64,000 nt of DNA from Pseudorhizobium xiangyangii. Lineage in GTDB: Bacteria; Pseudomonadota; Alphaproteobacteria; Rhizobiales; Rhizobiaceae. Both the position numbers and the translations under genes were made by a program. Below are positions 43,114 to 53,969 of this stretch, piece by piece. The notes under the pieces were generated by a model. The model was not told where the DNA came from, did not search any database, and saw only the letters and a program-made list of their open reading frames with translations. The stretch's first letter is position 1; every line of letters starts with the position of its first letter. Where the stretch lies: assembly GCF_020531965.1 (NCBI RefSeq), contig NZ_JAJAWH010000007.1:143984-207983 (forward strand). Direction: 5' to 3'.

Positions 43114-45201
43114 CTATGCGTCGCTGCCCGAAAGCTCCTCGACCATGGCGAGACCTTTCTTGCGCAGCATGGCTTCCGGGTCCGGCAGCTTGCCACGGAA
43201 GGCCTTGTAGGCCGCCTCAGGATCGATGGATCCACCAACGGAATAGATATTGTTCTTCAGCTTGCGCGCCATGACCGGATCGAAGGGATTGCCGGTTTCC
43301 TCGAAGGCCGCGAAGGCGTCCGCATCGAGCACTTCCGACCACATGTAGGAATAGTAGCCGGCGGAATAGCCGTCACCGGCGAACACATGCTGGAAATGAG
43401 GCGTCGCGTGGCGCATGACGATCGACTGGGGCATTCCGATCTCGCTAAGGACCTCCGCTTGCACGGCCATCGGATCTTCCACGGCCATTCGGGTGTGAAA
43501 TGCCATGTCGACCAGGGCAGAAGCGGTGAACTCGACCGTTGCGAAGCCAGCATTGAATGTTCGCGCGGCAATAACCTTGTCGAGAAGCTCCTTCGGCATC
43601 GACTCGCCCGTTTCGAAATGCACAGCATATGTCTCGAGGATTTCCGGTACGGTCAGCCAGTGTTCATAGAGCTGCGACGGCAGTTCGACGAAATCGCGCG
43701 AGACGCCGGTGCCCGAAACAGACGGGTAGGTGACATCCGACAACATACCGTGGAGTGCATGTCCGAACTCGTGGAACAGCGTGCGCGCGTCATCGAGCGA
43801 AAGGAGTGCAGGTTTACCGGCCGCAGGCTTGGCGAAGTTGCACACATTGTAGATGATCGGCAGCTCGCCTTTTGAGCCATTCTTCAGGGGCAGCTTGTGC
43901 TGGGACTGGAGCGAACTCATCCACGCTCCCGACCGCTTTGAGGAGCGAGCGAAGTAATCGCCGAGGAACAAGGCCTTGAGATTGTTGTTCTCGTCCCTAA
44001 TCTCGAAGACACGCACATCGGGGTGATAGGCGGGTACATCGTTCTCCTCGATTGCCCGAACGCCGAACAGCCGCCCGGCAACGTCGAAGCAGGCTTCGAT
44101 GATCTTCTCGAGCTGCAGATAGGGTTTCAGCTCAGACTCCGAGAAATTGAAGGTCCGCTGCCGAAGCTTCTCTGCATAATGGCGCCAGTCCCACGGCATG
44201 ACCTCGTGATTGCCGCCCTCCTCGGCGATCAGGCCGGAAAGGTTCGCCTCTTCTTCCAGCGCTCTTTTCCGGGCCTTGTCCCAGACGGCCGTCAGCAGCT
44301 TGTTCACCGCCTCCGGCGTCTTCGCCATGGTGTTGTCGAGCTTGAACGCCGCGAAGCTGTCGTAGCCCAGCAGCTGGGCCCGCTCTGCCCTCAGGGCAAG
44401 CGTCTCCTTCACTGTCCCGAGGTTGTCCGTCTCGCCGCGATTGGCGCCGCGCGCAATCCAGGCTCGGAACGCCTGCTCGCGGAGTTGCCGCCGCTCGGAG
44501 AATGTCAGGAAGGGCTCGATGATAGAGCGCGCCAGGGTGACTGCATATCCGGCGTCATGGCCGCGATCGCGGGCCGCCGCCGCCATGGCGTCGCGGAGGA
44601 AGGATGGCAGCCCCGCCAGGTCGTCTTCCTCCGTAAGAAGGAGTTCCCAGTTCCTCTCGTCCGCCAGCACGTTCTGGCCGAACCGGGCTCCGAGGCCGGC
44701 GAGTGTTTCATTGACCTTCGCCAGGCGCTCCTGTTCCGGCTTGGGAAGCTTCGCACCGGTGCGCACGAAGCCCTTCCAGTGGCGTTCGACAACGCGATGT
44801 TCCTCCTCGGAAAGACCCAGTTCATCCCGCTTCAGCCAGAGCGTATCCACCCGGCGGAACAGAGCCTCATTCATCGCAATCTTCGAATAGTGCCGCGACA
44901 TCTTCGGTGCGATCTCGCGTTCGAGCGACTGGATGACATCGTTGGTATGAGCGCCGGCCTTGTTCCAGAACAATGCCGATACGCGCGACAGTTCATCTCC
45001 CGCTATTTCCAGCGCGACGATCGTGTTCTTCATCGTCGGCGCTTCCGGATTTGCAGCAATGGCATCGATCTCCGCGTCATGGCTGGCGAGCGCCGCATCA
45101 AAGGCCGCATCGAAACCCTCGTCCTTCACGAGATCGAAGCGTGGAAGCCCTTCGTGCCCGTTCCATTCGACGAAAGCTGGGTTGATCTGAAGCTGCGGCA
45201 T
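43114..45201 (-). CDS. M3 family metallopeptidase (oligopeptidase A / Dcp type)
   Basis: About 695 residues from ATG 45201 ([15 protein letters not shown]), with AAGGAA at a good distance; in-frame starts further upstream at 45231 and 45276 lack a ribosome site. The thermolysin-type zinc motif is in [14 protein letters not shown], with the third ligand glutamate in the following [12 protein letters not shown] region, and [20 protein letters not shown] near the C-terminus. It degrades cytoplasmic oligopeptides. PrlC and Dcp cannot be told apart safely here. Confidence 0.93.
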   Translation of the reverse strand: MPQLQINPAFVEWNGHEGLPRFDLVKDEGFDAAFDAALASHDAEIDAIAANPEAPTMKNTIVALEIAGDELSRVSALFWNKAGAHTNDVIQSLEREIAPKMSRHYSKIAMNEALFRRVDTLWLKRDELGLSEEEHRVVERHWKGFVRTGAKLPKPEQERLAKVNETLAGLGARFGQNVLADERNWELLLTEEDDLAGLPSFLRDAMAAAARDRGHDAGYAVTLARSIIEPFLTFSERRQLREQAFRAWIARGANRGETDNLGTVKETLALRAERAQLLGYDSFAAFKLDNTMAKTPEAVNKLLTAVWDKARKRALEEEANLSGLIAEEGGNHEVMPWDWRHYAEKLRQRTFNFSESELKPYLQLEKIIEACFDVAGRLFGVRAIEENDVPAYHPDVRVFEIRDENNNLKALFLGDYFARSSKRSGAWMSSLQSQHKLPLKNGSKGELPIIYNVCNFAKPAAGKPALLSLDDARTLFHEFGHALHGMLSDVTYPSVSGTGVSRDFVELPSQLYEHWLTVPEILETYAVHFETGESMPKELLDKVIAARTFNAGFATVEFTASALVDMAFHTRMAVEDPMAVQAEVLSEIGMPQSIVMRHATPHFQHVFAGDGYSAGYYSYMWSEVLDADAFAAFEETGNPFDPVMARKLKNNIYSVGGSIDPEAAYKAFRGKLPDPEAMLRKKGLAMVEELSGSDA

Positions 45202-45462
45202 GCGAATTTCCTTCGTACTGGTGTCTGGCATTTCTATCGGAGAAAGCGGCGGCAATGCGTGAGTAAATGTAGTCATTTCGGCCGCTGAGCCAAGCTGGCT
45301 TGCGTAAAATGGCGAAGGGTACGAGCGCCCGAAACCCCGTTTGTGGCTTGTCTGGTGGAGGAAAGGGAGTAAGTCATCAACACCCATCATCACGCGTTCC
45401 GGTCCTGGCGGCCGACCAACCATGCGAGACGGCGCCGCAAGGCACTCCCACAAGGCCATCCA

Positions 45463-46671
45463 GTGAAAGCCGACAGCCCTCTTCCGCAACCTCTCATGTC
45501 AGCGCGCCGCACGTCCCTCATTGGCGCCTTGCTGACGGCGCTCGGCCCGGTCTCTATGGCCATATACACGCCCGCCATGCCCGAGCTGGTGCAAGCCTTC
45601 TCGACGACGGAGGCGGCCATCAAGATGTCGCTTTCCCTTTATTTTGCGGGCTTCGCCATTGCGCAGCTTCTCGCAGGGCCCATGTCGGACGCCTTCGGCC
45701 GCAGGGCGGCGACGGTGGGCTTCCTGGTCATCTATCTGGTTGGCTCCATTCTGGCCTCCATGGCCCCGACAATCGACTGGATACTGGCGGGACGACTGAT
45801 ACAGGGCATCGGTGCATCCGTGGGGATCACGGTGGCGCGGGCCGTCGTGCGCGACCAGTTCGTGGGCAAGGATGCAGCCAGCATCATGAACCTCATTGGC
45901 ATCATGCTGACGGTCGCCCCGGCCATGGGGCCTACGCTGGGCGGCCTCTCGTTGGCGGCTTTCGGCTGGGAATCCGTGTTCCTGCTGATGCTCGGCTTCG
46001 GGATCATCTCGATCGGCAGCGTCCTCTTGTTCCTCAAGGAAACGACAACGCCCGACAGGACCCGATTGCGACCCGCACGGCTCCTTTCCGGTTATGCGGA
46101 GGTCCTGTCGAACCCGAGCTTTATGCTCGCCTCCCTCGTCATCGGTGGCTCCATCGGTGCACTCTATGCCCAGGCGACGATGCTGCCTTTCGTGCTGATC
46201 AACGAAGTCGGCCTCACGCCGACACAGTTTGGCGTCGGCATGCTCGTCCAGACAGGGTCCTACCTGATGGGATCGCTGGTCTTGCGACGGATCTCCAACC
46301 GCATCTCCGGCCATCGCGCAGTTGTCACAGGGCTTTTCTTCTGCGGCTCGGGCGGCTTGATAATGGCCCTGTCAGTGGCTTTCCTGCCGCCGAGTTTCCT
46401 CTCGATCATGCTGCCCGTCGGCATTTGCACCTTTGGCATCGCCTTCATCAGCCCGCATATCATCACCGTCGGCATGGCGCCCTTCCCGCATATCGCCGGC
46501 TCCGCCTCGGCGATGATGGGCTTCGTGCAGATGGGCTGCGGCTTCATCGGCGGGCTCGCGGCGGCCGCAATGGGTGCACCTCTGTTGGCCTTCGGGACAA
46601 TTATCCCCCTGATGGAATTCACTGCGGTCGGAAGCTATCTCGCCTATCTCGCCATCAACCGGCGCGCATGA
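45463..46671 (+). CDS. Bcr/CflA family multidrug efflux MFS transporter
   Basis: The protein has 402 residues from GTG 45463 (AAGG upstream); ATG 45496 is an alternative. Twelve hydrophobic segments are evident. The DHA1 Bcr/CflA motifs are GPVSMAIYTPAMPELVQAF, SLYFAGFAIAQLLAGPMSDAFGRR and GRLIQGIGASVGITVARAVV with its RD loop (VVRDQF). It probably exports drugs or sulfonamide-like compounds by proton antiport. It diverges from the M3 peptidase gene, and a hairpin follows its stop. Confidence 0.92.
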   Translation: MKADSPLPQPLMSARRTSLIGALLTALGPVSMAIYTPAMPELVQAFSTTEAAIKMSLSLYFAGFAIAQLLAGPMSDAFGRRAATVGFLVIYLVGSILASMAPTIDWILAGRLIQGIGASVGITVARAVVRDQFVGKDAASIMNLIGIMLTVAPAMGPTLGGLSLAAFGWESVFLLMLGFGIISIGSVLLFLKETTTPDRTRLRPARLLSGYAEVLSNPSFMLASLVIGGSIGALYAQATMLPFVLINEVGLTPTQFGVGMLVQTGSYLMGSLVLRRISNRISGHRAVVTGLFFCGSGGLIMALSVAFLPPSFLSIMLPVGICTFGIAFISPHIITVGMAPFPHIAGSASAMMGFVQMGCGFIGGLAAAAMGAPLLAFGTIIPLMEFTAVGSYLAYLAINRRA

Positions 46672-46673
46672 AA

Positions 46674-46703
46674 AACCCGCCGTCGCATGTGCAACGGCGG
46701 GTT
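46674..46703. terminator. Terminator hairpin between the efflux gene and argG
   Basis: Arms AACCCGCCGT and ACGGCGGGTT surround a ten-base loop, with an A-run before the left arm that becomes a T-run for minus-strand transcripts. It lies between the convergent efflux and argG genes and suits argG termination best. Confidence 0.75.
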
Positions 46704-46726
46704 CGATAGACAATTCCTTAAGCGCT

Positions 46727-47950
46727 TCAGCCCTTGAGATTGCGCTTGGCGAGCGTGCGAAGGCGCAGGGCATTCAGCTTGATGAAACCGGCTGCATCCT
46801 TCTGGTCGTAGGCACCCTGGTCGTCCTCAAAGGTGACCAGCTGGTCCGAGTAGAGCGACTTGTCGCTCTCGCGGCCGATGACCATGACATTGCCCTTATA
46901 GAGCTTCAGCGTGACCTCGCCCTCGACATGCTCCTGGCTCTTGTCGATCAGTGCCTGCAGCATTTCACGCTCCGGCGAGAACCAGAAACCATAATAGATC
47001 AGCTCGGCGTAACGCGGCATGATCTCGTCCTTGAGGTGGGCGGCACCCCGGTCGAGCGTGATGGATTCGATGGCGCGATGAGCGGCCAGCAGGATGGTGC
47101 CGCCGGGCGTTTCATAAACGCCGCGCGACTTCATGCCGACAAAACGGTTCTCGACCAGATCGAGACGACCGATACCATTGTCACGGCCATAGTTGTTCAG
47201 CGCTGCCAGCAGCGTTGCCGGTGACATTTCCACGCCGTTGATCGAGCATGCATCGCCTTTGCGGAAGCCGACCTTGATGGTGGTTGCCTTGTCTGGAGCC
47301 GCTTCCGGCGAGATCGTGCGCATGTGCACGTATTCTGGAGCCTCGACGGCCGGATCTTCCAGAACCTTGCCCTCGGACGAGGAATGCAGCAGGTTGGCGT
47401 CGACCGAGAACGGCGCTTCGCCCTTCTTGTCCTTGGCGACGGGGATCTGGTTCTGCTCGGCGAAAGCAAGGAGATCGGTGCGGCTCTTGAACGCCCAATC
47501 GCGCCACGGTGCGATGATCTTGATGTCCGGGTTCAGCGCATAGGCCGAAAGCTCGAAGCGAACCTGGTCGTTGCCCTTGCCGGTGGCGCCATGGGCGATG
47601 GCGTCTGCGCCGGTCTTCTTTGCGATGTCGATCAGGTGCTTGGAGATCAGCGGGCGTGCAATCGACGTGCCGAGCAGGTAGACGCCTTCATAGACGGCAT
47701 TGGCGCGGAACATCGGGAAGACGAAATCGCGGACGAATTCCTCGCGGACATCCTCGATATAGATCTCCTTGATGCCCAGCATCTCGGCCTTCTTGCGGGC
47801 CGGCTCAAGCTCTTCGCCCTGACCGAGGTCGGCGGTGAAGGTCACCACTTCGGCGTTAAGTTCGGTCTGCAGCCATTTCAGGATGATCGAGGTGTCGAGA
47901 CCGCCGGAATAGGCGAGAACGACCTTTTTTACGTCTTTCGGGAGTGCCAT
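46727..47950 (-). CDS. argG: Argininosuccinate synthase
   Basis: ArgG joins citrulline and aspartate using ATP in arginine synthesis. The protein has 407 residues. The N-type ATP-pyrophosphatase loop is [57 protein letters not shown] and [20 protein letters not shown] follow as usual. Aspartate produced by the ectoine pathway could feed this enzyme, but the genes are far apart. Confidence 0.97.
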   Translation of the reverse strand: MALPKDVKKVVLAYSGGLDTSIILKWLQTELNAEVVTFTADLGQGEELEPARKKAEMLGIKEIYIEDVREEFVRDFVFPMFRANAVYEGVYLLGTSIARPLISKHLIDIAKKTGADAIAHGATGKGNDQVRFELSAYALNPDIKIIAPWRDWAFKSRTDLLAFAEQNQIPVAKDKKGEAPFSVDANLLHSSSEGKVLEDPAVEAPEYVHMRTISPEAAPDKATTIKVGFRKGDACSINGVEMSPATLLAALNNYGRDNGIGRLDLVENRFVGMKSRGVYETPGGTILLAAHRAIESITLDRGAAHLKDEIMPRYAELIYYGFWFSPEREMLQALIDKSQEHVEGEVTLKLYKGNVMVIGRESDKSLYSDQLVTFEDDQGAYDQKDAAGFIKLNALRLRTLAKRNLKG

Positions 47951-48129
47951 GTCGAAATTGTCCGTCTGCGAGTGGTGGCGGTCTTTGGTGGAACCGTCGT
48001 GTCGGGAATGCCGGCACTTTTAGCGAGTTTGCGATTGGGTGCAAGACATGACGCGTCTATCTCATTGACACGCTCAGCCGGAGCACCACATTCCGCCGCT
48101 TCGCTTTGAGGTGACACAGGAGATATTTC

Positions 48130-48990
48130 ATGGCCGATATTCATCACGCTTTGAAGAAAGGCAATGTCGCCGTTGTCACAGGTGCCGCATCCGGCATCGG
48201 GCTGGCGGCCGCCAAACGTTTCGCGGAGCTGGGTCTTTGCGTCGTGCTTGCCGATCTTGAAGGTGATGCACTGGCTGATGCGTGCCGGCAGGTCGCAGCC
48301 GTTGCCGAAGGCGGCGAGGCGGACGTCACGGCCATCGGCACCGACGTGTCTGACATCGCCCAGCTCCAGTCTCTGGAACGCGCCGTGCTGCAGAAGTACG
48401 GTCGCGTGCACGTCCTGATGAACAATGCCGGCATCCAGCCGGGCAGCACTCTTTTTGGACCTCAGGCAAACTGGGACCACGTTCTGTCCGTCAACCTGAT
48501 GGGCGTGATCAACGGTTCCCGGATCTTCGGCCCGGGGATGATCGGCCATGGAGAACCCTCGCTCATCATCAACACCGGCTCCAAGCAAGGCATCACCACG
48601 CCGCCCGGAGATCCCGCCTACAACGTCTCGAAGGCGGGCGTGAAGGCCTTCACGGAAGCGCTTCAACACGAACTCCGCAACCTGCCCAATGCCCGAACCA
48701 GCGCCCATCTGCTGATCCCCGGCTTCGTCTTCACCGGACTTACGGCACGCGGTCGCACGGACAGACCGGAGGGAGCCTGGACAGCGGAGCAGACGATAGA
48801 CTTCATGCTGGAAAGCCTCAGCCGAGGCGATTTCTACATTCTCTGCCCGGACAACGAAGTGGATCGGACGACAGACGAACGCCGCATTCTCTGGGCCGCC
48901 GGCGACATCGTCGAAAACCGGCCACCGCTGTCGCGCTGGCACCCTGACCATGCCGAAGCCTCCAAGGAATTCATCGCAGGAAAGGCGTGA
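48130..48990 (+). CDS. Short-chain dehydrogenase/reductase
   Basis: The protein has 286 residues of the classical SDR type. NAD(P) motif TGAASGIG, ADLE after beta-2 (favouring NAD), NNAG in LMNNAGIQPGS, the catalytic serine in INTGSKQGIT and YNVSK with the Tyr-Lys pair are all present, so it should be active. The C-terminus WHPDHAEASKEF is an extension beyond the minimal fold. The substrate is unknown. It is divergent from argG with 179 bp between starts. Confidence 0.9.
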   Translation: MADIHHALKKGNVAVVTGAASGIGLAAAKRFAELGLCVVLADLEGDALADACRQVAAVAEGGEADVTAIGTDVSDIAQLQSLERAVLQKYGRVHVLMNNAGIQPGSTLFGPQANWDHVLSVNLMGVINGSRIFGPGMIGHGEPSLIINTGSKQGITTPPGDPAYNVSKAGVKAFTEALQHELRNLPNARTSAHLLIPGFVFTGLTARGRTDRPEGAWTAEQTIDFMLESLSRGDFYILCPDNEVDRTTDERRILWAAGDIVENRPPLSRWHPDHAEASKEFIAGKA

Positions 48991-49004
48991 TTGGCAGGTT
49001 CGGA

Positions 49005-49040
49005 AAAGCCGGATAAGAAAGCATCTTCGCAACCGGCTTT
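49005..49040 (+). promoter_or_regulatory. Stem-loop directly before the LysE-family gene
   Basis: AAAGCCGG and CCGGCTTT pair across 20 bases that can themselves form AAGA/TCTT. The right arm ends 12 bp before ATG 49053, where no clear ribosome site is seen. It could end SDR transcription or limit translation of the exporter gene. Confidence 0.4.
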
Positions 49041-49052
49041 ACCGAGCGCACT

Positions 49053-49694
49053 ATGGACTTTCTTCCGAACCTGCCGACGCTGATCGCATTCACCGCTGCC
49101 AGCCTGCTGCTGGCGCTGACACCCGGACCCGACATGACGCTCTCGATCAGCCGTGCACTGGCACAAGGGCGCGGTCCGGCGCTCTTCGTCGTGGTCGGCA
49201 CTTCGACCGGCATCCTGGTCCACACGCTGCTCGTCGCTTTCGGGATATCGGCCCTCATCACCGCCTCGCCCACCGCATTCTTCATCCTGAAGACCGGTGG
49301 CGCGGCCTACCTTCTCTGGTTGGCGATCCAGGCAGTCCGCTGTGGATCCAGCCTTTCCGTGGAGAACGTCGAGGGCACGAAGGGATCGGCTTTCGCCAAC
49401 ATATCCACGGGATTGTGGGTCAATCTCCTCAACCCCAAGATCATCATATTCTTTATGACCTTCCTGCCGCAGTTCGTGACGGCTGGCGATCCCGCGGTAA
49501 CCGAGAAGCTGATTTTCCTCGGCACCTTCTTCATCGTGGTGTGCTCGCCGGTGAATGTCCTCGTAATACTGGCAGCAGACCGTCTCGCCAACTGGCTGCA
49601 GGCGAACCCTAAGGTTCTGCGTGGTATCGACTACACGTTCGCGGGGGTCTTCTCGATCTTCGCGCTGAAGATTTTCCTCACGCAGTCGCGCTGA
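49053..49694 (+). CDS. LysE/RhtB family amino acid exporter
   Basis: The protein has 213 residues with six predicted membrane helices. The family signature LLALTPGPDMTLSISRALAQG, TGILVHTLLVAFGISALI, YLLWLAIQAVR and LWVNLLNPKIIIFFMTFLPQ are present. Members export lysine, threonine, homoserine or related compounds; which one is unknown. It starts 62 bp after the SDR stop and ends one base before the convergent ABC ATPase gene. Confidence 0.93.
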   Translation: MDFLPNLPTLIAFTAASLLLALTPGPDMTLSISRALAQGRGPALFVVVGTSTGILVHTLLVAFGISALITASPTAFFILKTGGAAYLLWLAIQAVRCGSSLSVENVEGTKGSAFANISTGLWVNLLNPKIIIFFMTFLPQFVTAGDPAVTEKLIFLGTFFIVVCSPVNVLVILAADRLANWLQANPKVLRGIDYTFAGVFSIFALKIFLTQSR

Positions 49695-50489
49695 TCAGCC
49701 GATCAGCAGCGCGTCATCATCCAGCGTTTCGCCCCGCATCTTGCGGAACATGGCGATCAGGTCCTCGACCTGGAGGTCCTTGCGGCTGTCGCCGCTGACG
49801 TCGAGAATAATCTCGCCCCCATGCAGCATGATGGTGCGGTGGCCGAAGTCGAGCGCCTGACGCATCGAATGGGTGACCATCAACGTGGTGAGCTTGCGCT
49901 CCGACACGACCCGCTGGGTGAGTTTCATGATGAACTCCGCCATGCCGGGATCGAGTGCTGCAGTGTGTTCGTCCAGAAGCAGGACTTCCGAACCCGAGAG
50001 CGTCGCCATGACCAGCGAAACAGCCTGACGCTGCCCGCCGGAGAGCAGGTCCATACGGTCCTTCATCCGGCTTTCGAGGCCGAGATTGAGTTCGGCGATC
50101 CGGTCCCGGAAAAGGTCGCGGCGGCCTGAACCGAGCGCCGATTGAAGACCGCGCCGCTCGCCCCGACGGGCAGCAAGCGCCAGGTTCTCTTCAATCGACA
50201 GCGCTCCGCAGCTTCCGGTCAGCGGATCCTGGAAGACGCGTGCGACGAGCCCGGCCCGTGCCGCCGTGGATTTCCGGGTGACGTCTGTCGTGCCGATCGT
50301 CACCTTGCCTTCGCTTGCGAGCAGGTCTCCGGCGAGAACACCAAGCAGGGTCGATTTCCCGGCCCCGTTCGAGCCGATGACCGTGACGAAGGAACCCTGC
50401 TCAATCGTCAGGTTGACGCCCTTGAGCGCTTCCTTCTGAAGGGGCGTTCCCTTGCCGAACACGACGTGGATGTTGCTGAGGTCGATCAT
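49695..50489 (-). CDS. ABC transporter ATP-binding protein (PF04392-type system)
   Basis: About 264 residues from ATG 50489, which overlaps the permease stop; the open frame running further upstream is a shadow. Nucleotide motifs are GSNGAGKST (Walker A), RVFQDPLTGSCG (Q-loop), LLSGGQRQAVSL (signature), EVLLLDEHTAALDP (Walker B, with His after Glu) and VTHSMRQAL. It works with the permease and binding protein encoded upstream. Such systems are related to TrpXYZ-type importers; the ligand is unknown. Confidence 0.88.
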   Translation of the reverse strand: MIDLSNIHVVFGKGTPLQKEALKGVNLTIEQGSFVTVIGSNGAGKSTLLGVLAGDLLASEGKVTIGTTDVTRKSTAARAGLVARVFQDPLTGSCGALSIEENLALAARRGERRGLQSALGSGRRDLFRDRIAELNLGLESRMKDRMDLLSGGQRQAVSLVMATLSGSEVLLLDEHTAALDPGMAEFIMKLTQRVVSERKLTTLMVTHSMRQALDFGHRTIMLHGGEIILDVSGDSRKDLQVEDLIAMFRKMRGETLDDDALLIG

Positions 50490-51367
50490 TGCGGGGCTCC
50501 CCGGCGCAGGCGAGGCAGGACGAGGGCCACCGCCACCAGCACTGCCGTGACGAGATTGAGATCGGACGCCTTCAGCCCAAGCGCATCCGTTGACAGGGCA
50601 ACCTGGATGGCAATGCGGTAGAGGATAGAACCGACGACACAGCCGATGAGGGCCAGCAATATGCCGCGTGCGCCGAACAGCGTCTCCCCGATGATGACTG
50701 CTGCGAGGCCGACGACGATGGTGCCGACGCCGGAGGTCACGTCCGCGAAACCGTTCGTCTGCGCGAACAGGGCTCCGCCGAGCGCCACCAGCGCATTGGA
50801 AAGCGCCAAGCCCAGATAGACCTGCCAGCGCGTATCCACCCCTTGAGCACGCGCCATGCGCGGATTGGCGCCGGTCGCCCGCATAGCAAGCCCCGCGTCG
50901 CTTTCCAGAAAGCGCCATACGAGAACGATCGCGAGGATTACGAGCACGCCGAGGAAGAGCGGACGGACATAGACTTCACGAAGGCCGAGGCCGAAGAACG
51001 GGCTTAGCATGGTATCCGCATTGATCAGCGCGACGTTCGGTTTTCCCATGACCCGAAGATTGACGGAAAAAAGCGCGATCATCGTCAGGATCGAGGCCAG
51101 CAGGTTGAGGATGCGGAAGCGCACGTTAAGGAATGCGGTCACCATACCCGCCGCACCACCGGCAACCATGGCAATCCCCGCGGAAAGCCAGGGATTGATG
51201 CCCGCCGTGATCAGCACCGCAGCGACCGCCGCACCCAATGGAAACGAGCCGTCCACCGTCAGGTCGGGGAAGTCGAGCACCCGGAAGGCAAGAAATACAC
51301 CGATGGCAACGAAGGCAAACACCAGCCCAAGTTCCACAGCACCCCAAAAGGCGATCTGACTAAGCAC
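50486..51367 (-). CDS. ABC transporter permease (PF04392-type system)
   Basis: About 293 residues from GTG 51367 (VLSQIAFWGAVELGL), preceded by GGAGAG; a frame to 51448 adds a polar lead without support. It is a branched-chain/ribose-type permease (BPD_transp_2): FRVLDFPDLTVDGSFPLGAA, LVFLESDAGLAMRATGANP-like (here WRFLESDAGLAMRATGANP) and VVGLAAVIIGETLFGARG. Eight or so membrane helices. It overlaps the ATPase gene by four bases. Confidence 0.88.
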   Translation of the reverse strand: MLSQIAFWGAVELGLVFAFVAIGVFLAFRVLDFPDLTVDGSFPLGAAVAAVLITAGINPWLSAGIAMVAGGAAGMVTAFLNVRFRILNLLASILTMIALFSVNLRVMGKPNVALINADTMLSPFFGLGLREVYVRPLFLGVLVILAIVLVWRFLESDAGLAMRATGANPRMARAQGVDTRWQVYLGLALSNALVALGGALFAQTNGFADVTSGVGTIVVGLAAVIIGETLFGARGILLALIGCVVGSILYRIAIQVALSTDALGLKASDLNLVTAVLVAVALVLPRLRRGAPQ

Positions 51368-51473
51368 CTGCGTGCTCTCCTGCTTTGTCCGCCGCAATGG
51401 CGTCGGATGGTCGTCGTAAATTGTGTTGGACGGCCGGATCGCGGCCATCCAACATAAGTGGCAGAGCCGCAGC

Positions 51474-52427
51474 TTACTCGATGACGCGGGTAGCGCGCGA
51501 CAGGATCGCTTCCGGGAAGGTCACGCCCATCTTCTCGGCGGCGCCCTTGTTGATCACCAGATCAGTGCCCGCTGCAACGGTCACTGGAATGTCGCCAGGT
51601 GCCTCGCCCTTGAGGACACGCACAACGATGGCACCCGTCTGCTTGCCGACGTCGAAATAGTTGAAACCGAGCGCAGCAACGGCGCCACGCTCTACCGAAG
51701 CCGTATCACCGGCGTAGAGCGGGAGCTTGGCTTCCTCGGCAACGCCGACCGCTGCTTCGAAGGCAGACACAATCGTGTTGTCGGTCGGGATGTAGAAAAC
51801 GTCCGCACGGCCAACGAGCGCACGGGCGGCGCCCTGCACTTCGGCCGACTTGGTCGCGACCGACTCGACCACTTCCATGCCGCTCTTGGCTGCTTCTTCC
51901 TTGAGAGCGGCCAGGATGGAGACAGAGTTGGTTTCTGCCGTGTTGTACAGGAAGCCGATCGACTTCGCGTCAGGGGAGATTTCCTTGATCAGCGCGATAT
52001 GGTCGGCAACGGGCGACATGTCGGAAAGACCCGTCACGTTGCCACCGGGCTTCTCAATGTCCTTGACCAGCTGCGCGCCGAGCGGATCGGAAACCGCAGT
52101 GAAGACCACCGGCACGTCGCGCGTCGCGGAAACGACGGCCTGAGCGGACGGAGTGGAAATGGGCACGATCACGGTCGGCTCCTCGCCGACGAACTGGCGG
52201 GCGATCTGCGCTGCCGTGCCGGGATTGCCTTGTGCCGACTCATAAAGGAACGTCAGGTTCTCGCCATCTTTGTAGCCAGCTTCGGCAAGTGCCTCCTTGA
52301 TGCCGTCACGGGCTGCATCAAGTGCGGGGTGCTCGACAATCGCGGTAACGGCGACGGTGACATCTTCCGCCTTTGCGGGCATTGCGAGAGCGGTCGCCGC
52401 GGCAAGGGCGAGAATGAAAGCGCGCAT
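51474..52427 (-). CDS. ABC transporter substrate-binding protein (PF04392)
   Basis: The 317-residue precursor has a signal peptide (MRAFILALAAATALAMPAKA). The ABC_sub_bind fold shows VTAIVEHPALDAARDGIKEA, IVPISTPSAQAVVSATRDVP, PVVFTAVSDPLGAQLV, NVTGLSDMSPVADHI and YIPTDNTIVSAFEA. TrpX-like proteins of this family bind aromatic amino acids in some bacteria, but the ligand here is unproven. First gene of the three-gene operon. Confidence 0.9.
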   Translation of the reverse strand: MRAFILALAAATALAMPAKAEDVTVAVTAIVEHPALDAARDGIKEALAEAGYKDGENLTFLYESAQGNPGTAAQIARQFVGEEPTVIVPISTPSAQAVVSATRDVPVVFTAVSDPLGAQLVKDIEKPGGNVTGLSDMSPVADHIALIKEISPDAKSIGFLYNTAETNSVSILAALKEEAAKSGMEVVESVATKSAEVQGAARALVGRADVFYIPTDNTIVSAFEAAVGVAEEAKLPLYAGDTASVERGAVAALGFNYFDVGKQTGAIVVRVLKGEAPGDIPVTVAAGTDLVINKGAAEKMGVTFPEAILSRATRVIE

Positions 52428-52519
52428 GGTTTCCTCCAGGTAACTTTATCTGCTGCGTTTCTTATGGACCCGGCGGCCCAAAATCAACAACAGCACATCG
52501 TCGCATGTCGCGCAGATGG

Positions 52520-53758
52520 TCAGTCGTCCTCGCCATGGCCCGCGATCATCATCGCCTCGAACGCCAGACGCTCTGTCTTGCGCATCCGTTCCGAATCCGA
52601 CTTCAGCTGCCCGCAGGCGGCGAGAATGTCACGGCCACGCGGCGTGCGGATAGGCGAGGCGTAGCCGGCCTGATTGACGAAGTCGGCGAATTTTTCGATC
52701 GTTGCCCAGTCCGAGCACTGATAGTTCGTTCCCGGCCACGGGTTGAACGGGATCAGGTTGATCTTCGCCGGCACGCCCTTGAGGAGTTTCACCAGCTCCT
52801 TGGCATCCTCGAGACTATCGTTGACGTCCTTCAGCATCACGTATTCGAAGGTGATGCGGCGGGCATTCGACACCCCGGGATACGCGCGGCACGCCTCGAT
52901 CAATTCTTTCAGCGGGTACTTCTTGTTGATCGGCACCAGCATGTCGCGCAATTCATCCCGCACGGCATGCAGCGAGATTGCCAGCATCACGCCGATTTCG
53001 TCGCCAGTGCGATAGATTTCCGGCACGACCCCCGAGGTCGACAGCGTGATGCGCCGCTTGGAGAGCGACAGCCCGTCGCCATCGGAGGCGATCAGCAACG
53101 CCGTCTTGACGGCTTCGAAATTGTAGAGAGGCTCGCCCATGCCCATCATCACGATATTGGTAATCTTGCGATCACTCGACGGGATCATGCCGCCCTGCGG
53201 CACGTCCCGGTCGGGAAAATCGCCGAGCCGATCGCGGGCAAGGAGCAGCTGCGCGAGAATTTCCTCAGCCGTCAGGTTCCGAACCAGCCGTTGCGTGCCC
53301 GTGTGACAGAAAGAACAGGTCAGCGTACAGCCGACCTGGCTCGAAATGCATAGAGTGCCGCGGCCTTCCTCAGGAATGTAGACGGCCTCGACCTCGACCG
53401 GTCGACCGGCGCCGCGCGGAGGAAACCGCAACAGCCACTTGCGCGTCCCGTCGTTGGAAATCTGTTCTTCGACCACTTCCGGCCGTGAGATGGTGAAATG
53501 CATTTTCAGCATTTCGCGCATGTCCTTCGCCACGTTGGTCATCGAATCGAAGTCGGAAACGCCACGAATATAGAGCCAGTGCCAGAGCTGGCTGACCCGC
53601 ATGCGGACTTGCCTGTCCGGCACCCCCTTTTCGCGCAGCGCTTCGCCCATCTGCTCGCGGGTGAGCCCGATGAGCGACGGCTTGGTGCCCATGAGATCGG
53701 GGCGCGCCACTTGGGGCTTTTTCAGCACTGGATCAAGGACTGCTTCTGAAACTGACAT
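52520..53758 (-). CDS. rlmN: 23S rRNA / tRNA adenine-C2 methyltransferase RlmN
   Basis: RlmN methylates C2 of A2503 in 23S rRNA and of A37 in some tRNAs. About 412 residues from ATG 53758 ([14 protein letters not shown]). The radical-SAM cluster motif is [27 protein letters not shown] binds SAM, and the methyl-carrying cysteine near the C-terminus is in [10 protein letters not shown]. Single gene with its own promoter region (211 bp upstream, no other gene in it). Confidence 0.96.
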   Translation of the reverse strand: MSVSEAVLDPVLKKPQVARPDLMGTKPSLIGLTREQMGEALREKGVPDRQVRMRVSQLWHWLYIRGVSDFDSMTNVAKDMREMLKMHFTISRPEVVEEQISNDGTRKWLLRFPPRGAGRPVEVEAVYIPEEGRGTLCISSQVGCTLTCSFCHTGTQRLVRNLTAEEILAQLLLARDRLGDFPDRDVPQGGMIPSSDRKITNIVMMGMGEPLYNFEAVKTALLIASDGDGLSLSKRRITLSTSGVVPEIYRTGDEIGVMLAISLHAVRDELRDMLVPINKKYPLKELIEACRAYPGVSNARRITFEYVMLKDVNDSLEDAKELVKLLKGVPAKINLIPFNPWPGTNYQCSDWATIEKFADFVNQAGYASPIRTPRGRDILAACGQLKSDSERMRKTERLAFEAMMIAGHGEDD

Positions 53759-53920
53759 GGCTTTGGTCCTGTACAAACACATGCGTTAGGGTCCGCGCGA
53801 GGCGATACATTGGCATGTTTGTGTTTGAGACTTGTGCGACCGGCAAAGAGCCGATCGACTAAACTTTGTGCGGCACTTAGCATCAAATCGGCATGGCGTC
53901 ACTATTCTTCAAGACGCAAA

Positions 53921-53944
53921 AAGGTCGGTCTCGCGACCGACCTT
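53921..53944 (-). terminator. Intrinsic terminator of the ialB-family gene
   Basis: AAGGTCGGTC and GACCGACCTT flank TCGC. On the minus strand the stem is followed by further Ts and it lies 25 bp after the stop at 53970. Confidence 0.85.
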
Positions 53945-53969
53945 CCGATATTTGGTTTATCGCGGGCAA

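Noticed and set aside
44023-45288. Open frame of 421 codons antisense to the M3 peptidase gene
   Set aside because: No family pattern; the opposite strand holds the HEFGHALHG zinc peptidase.
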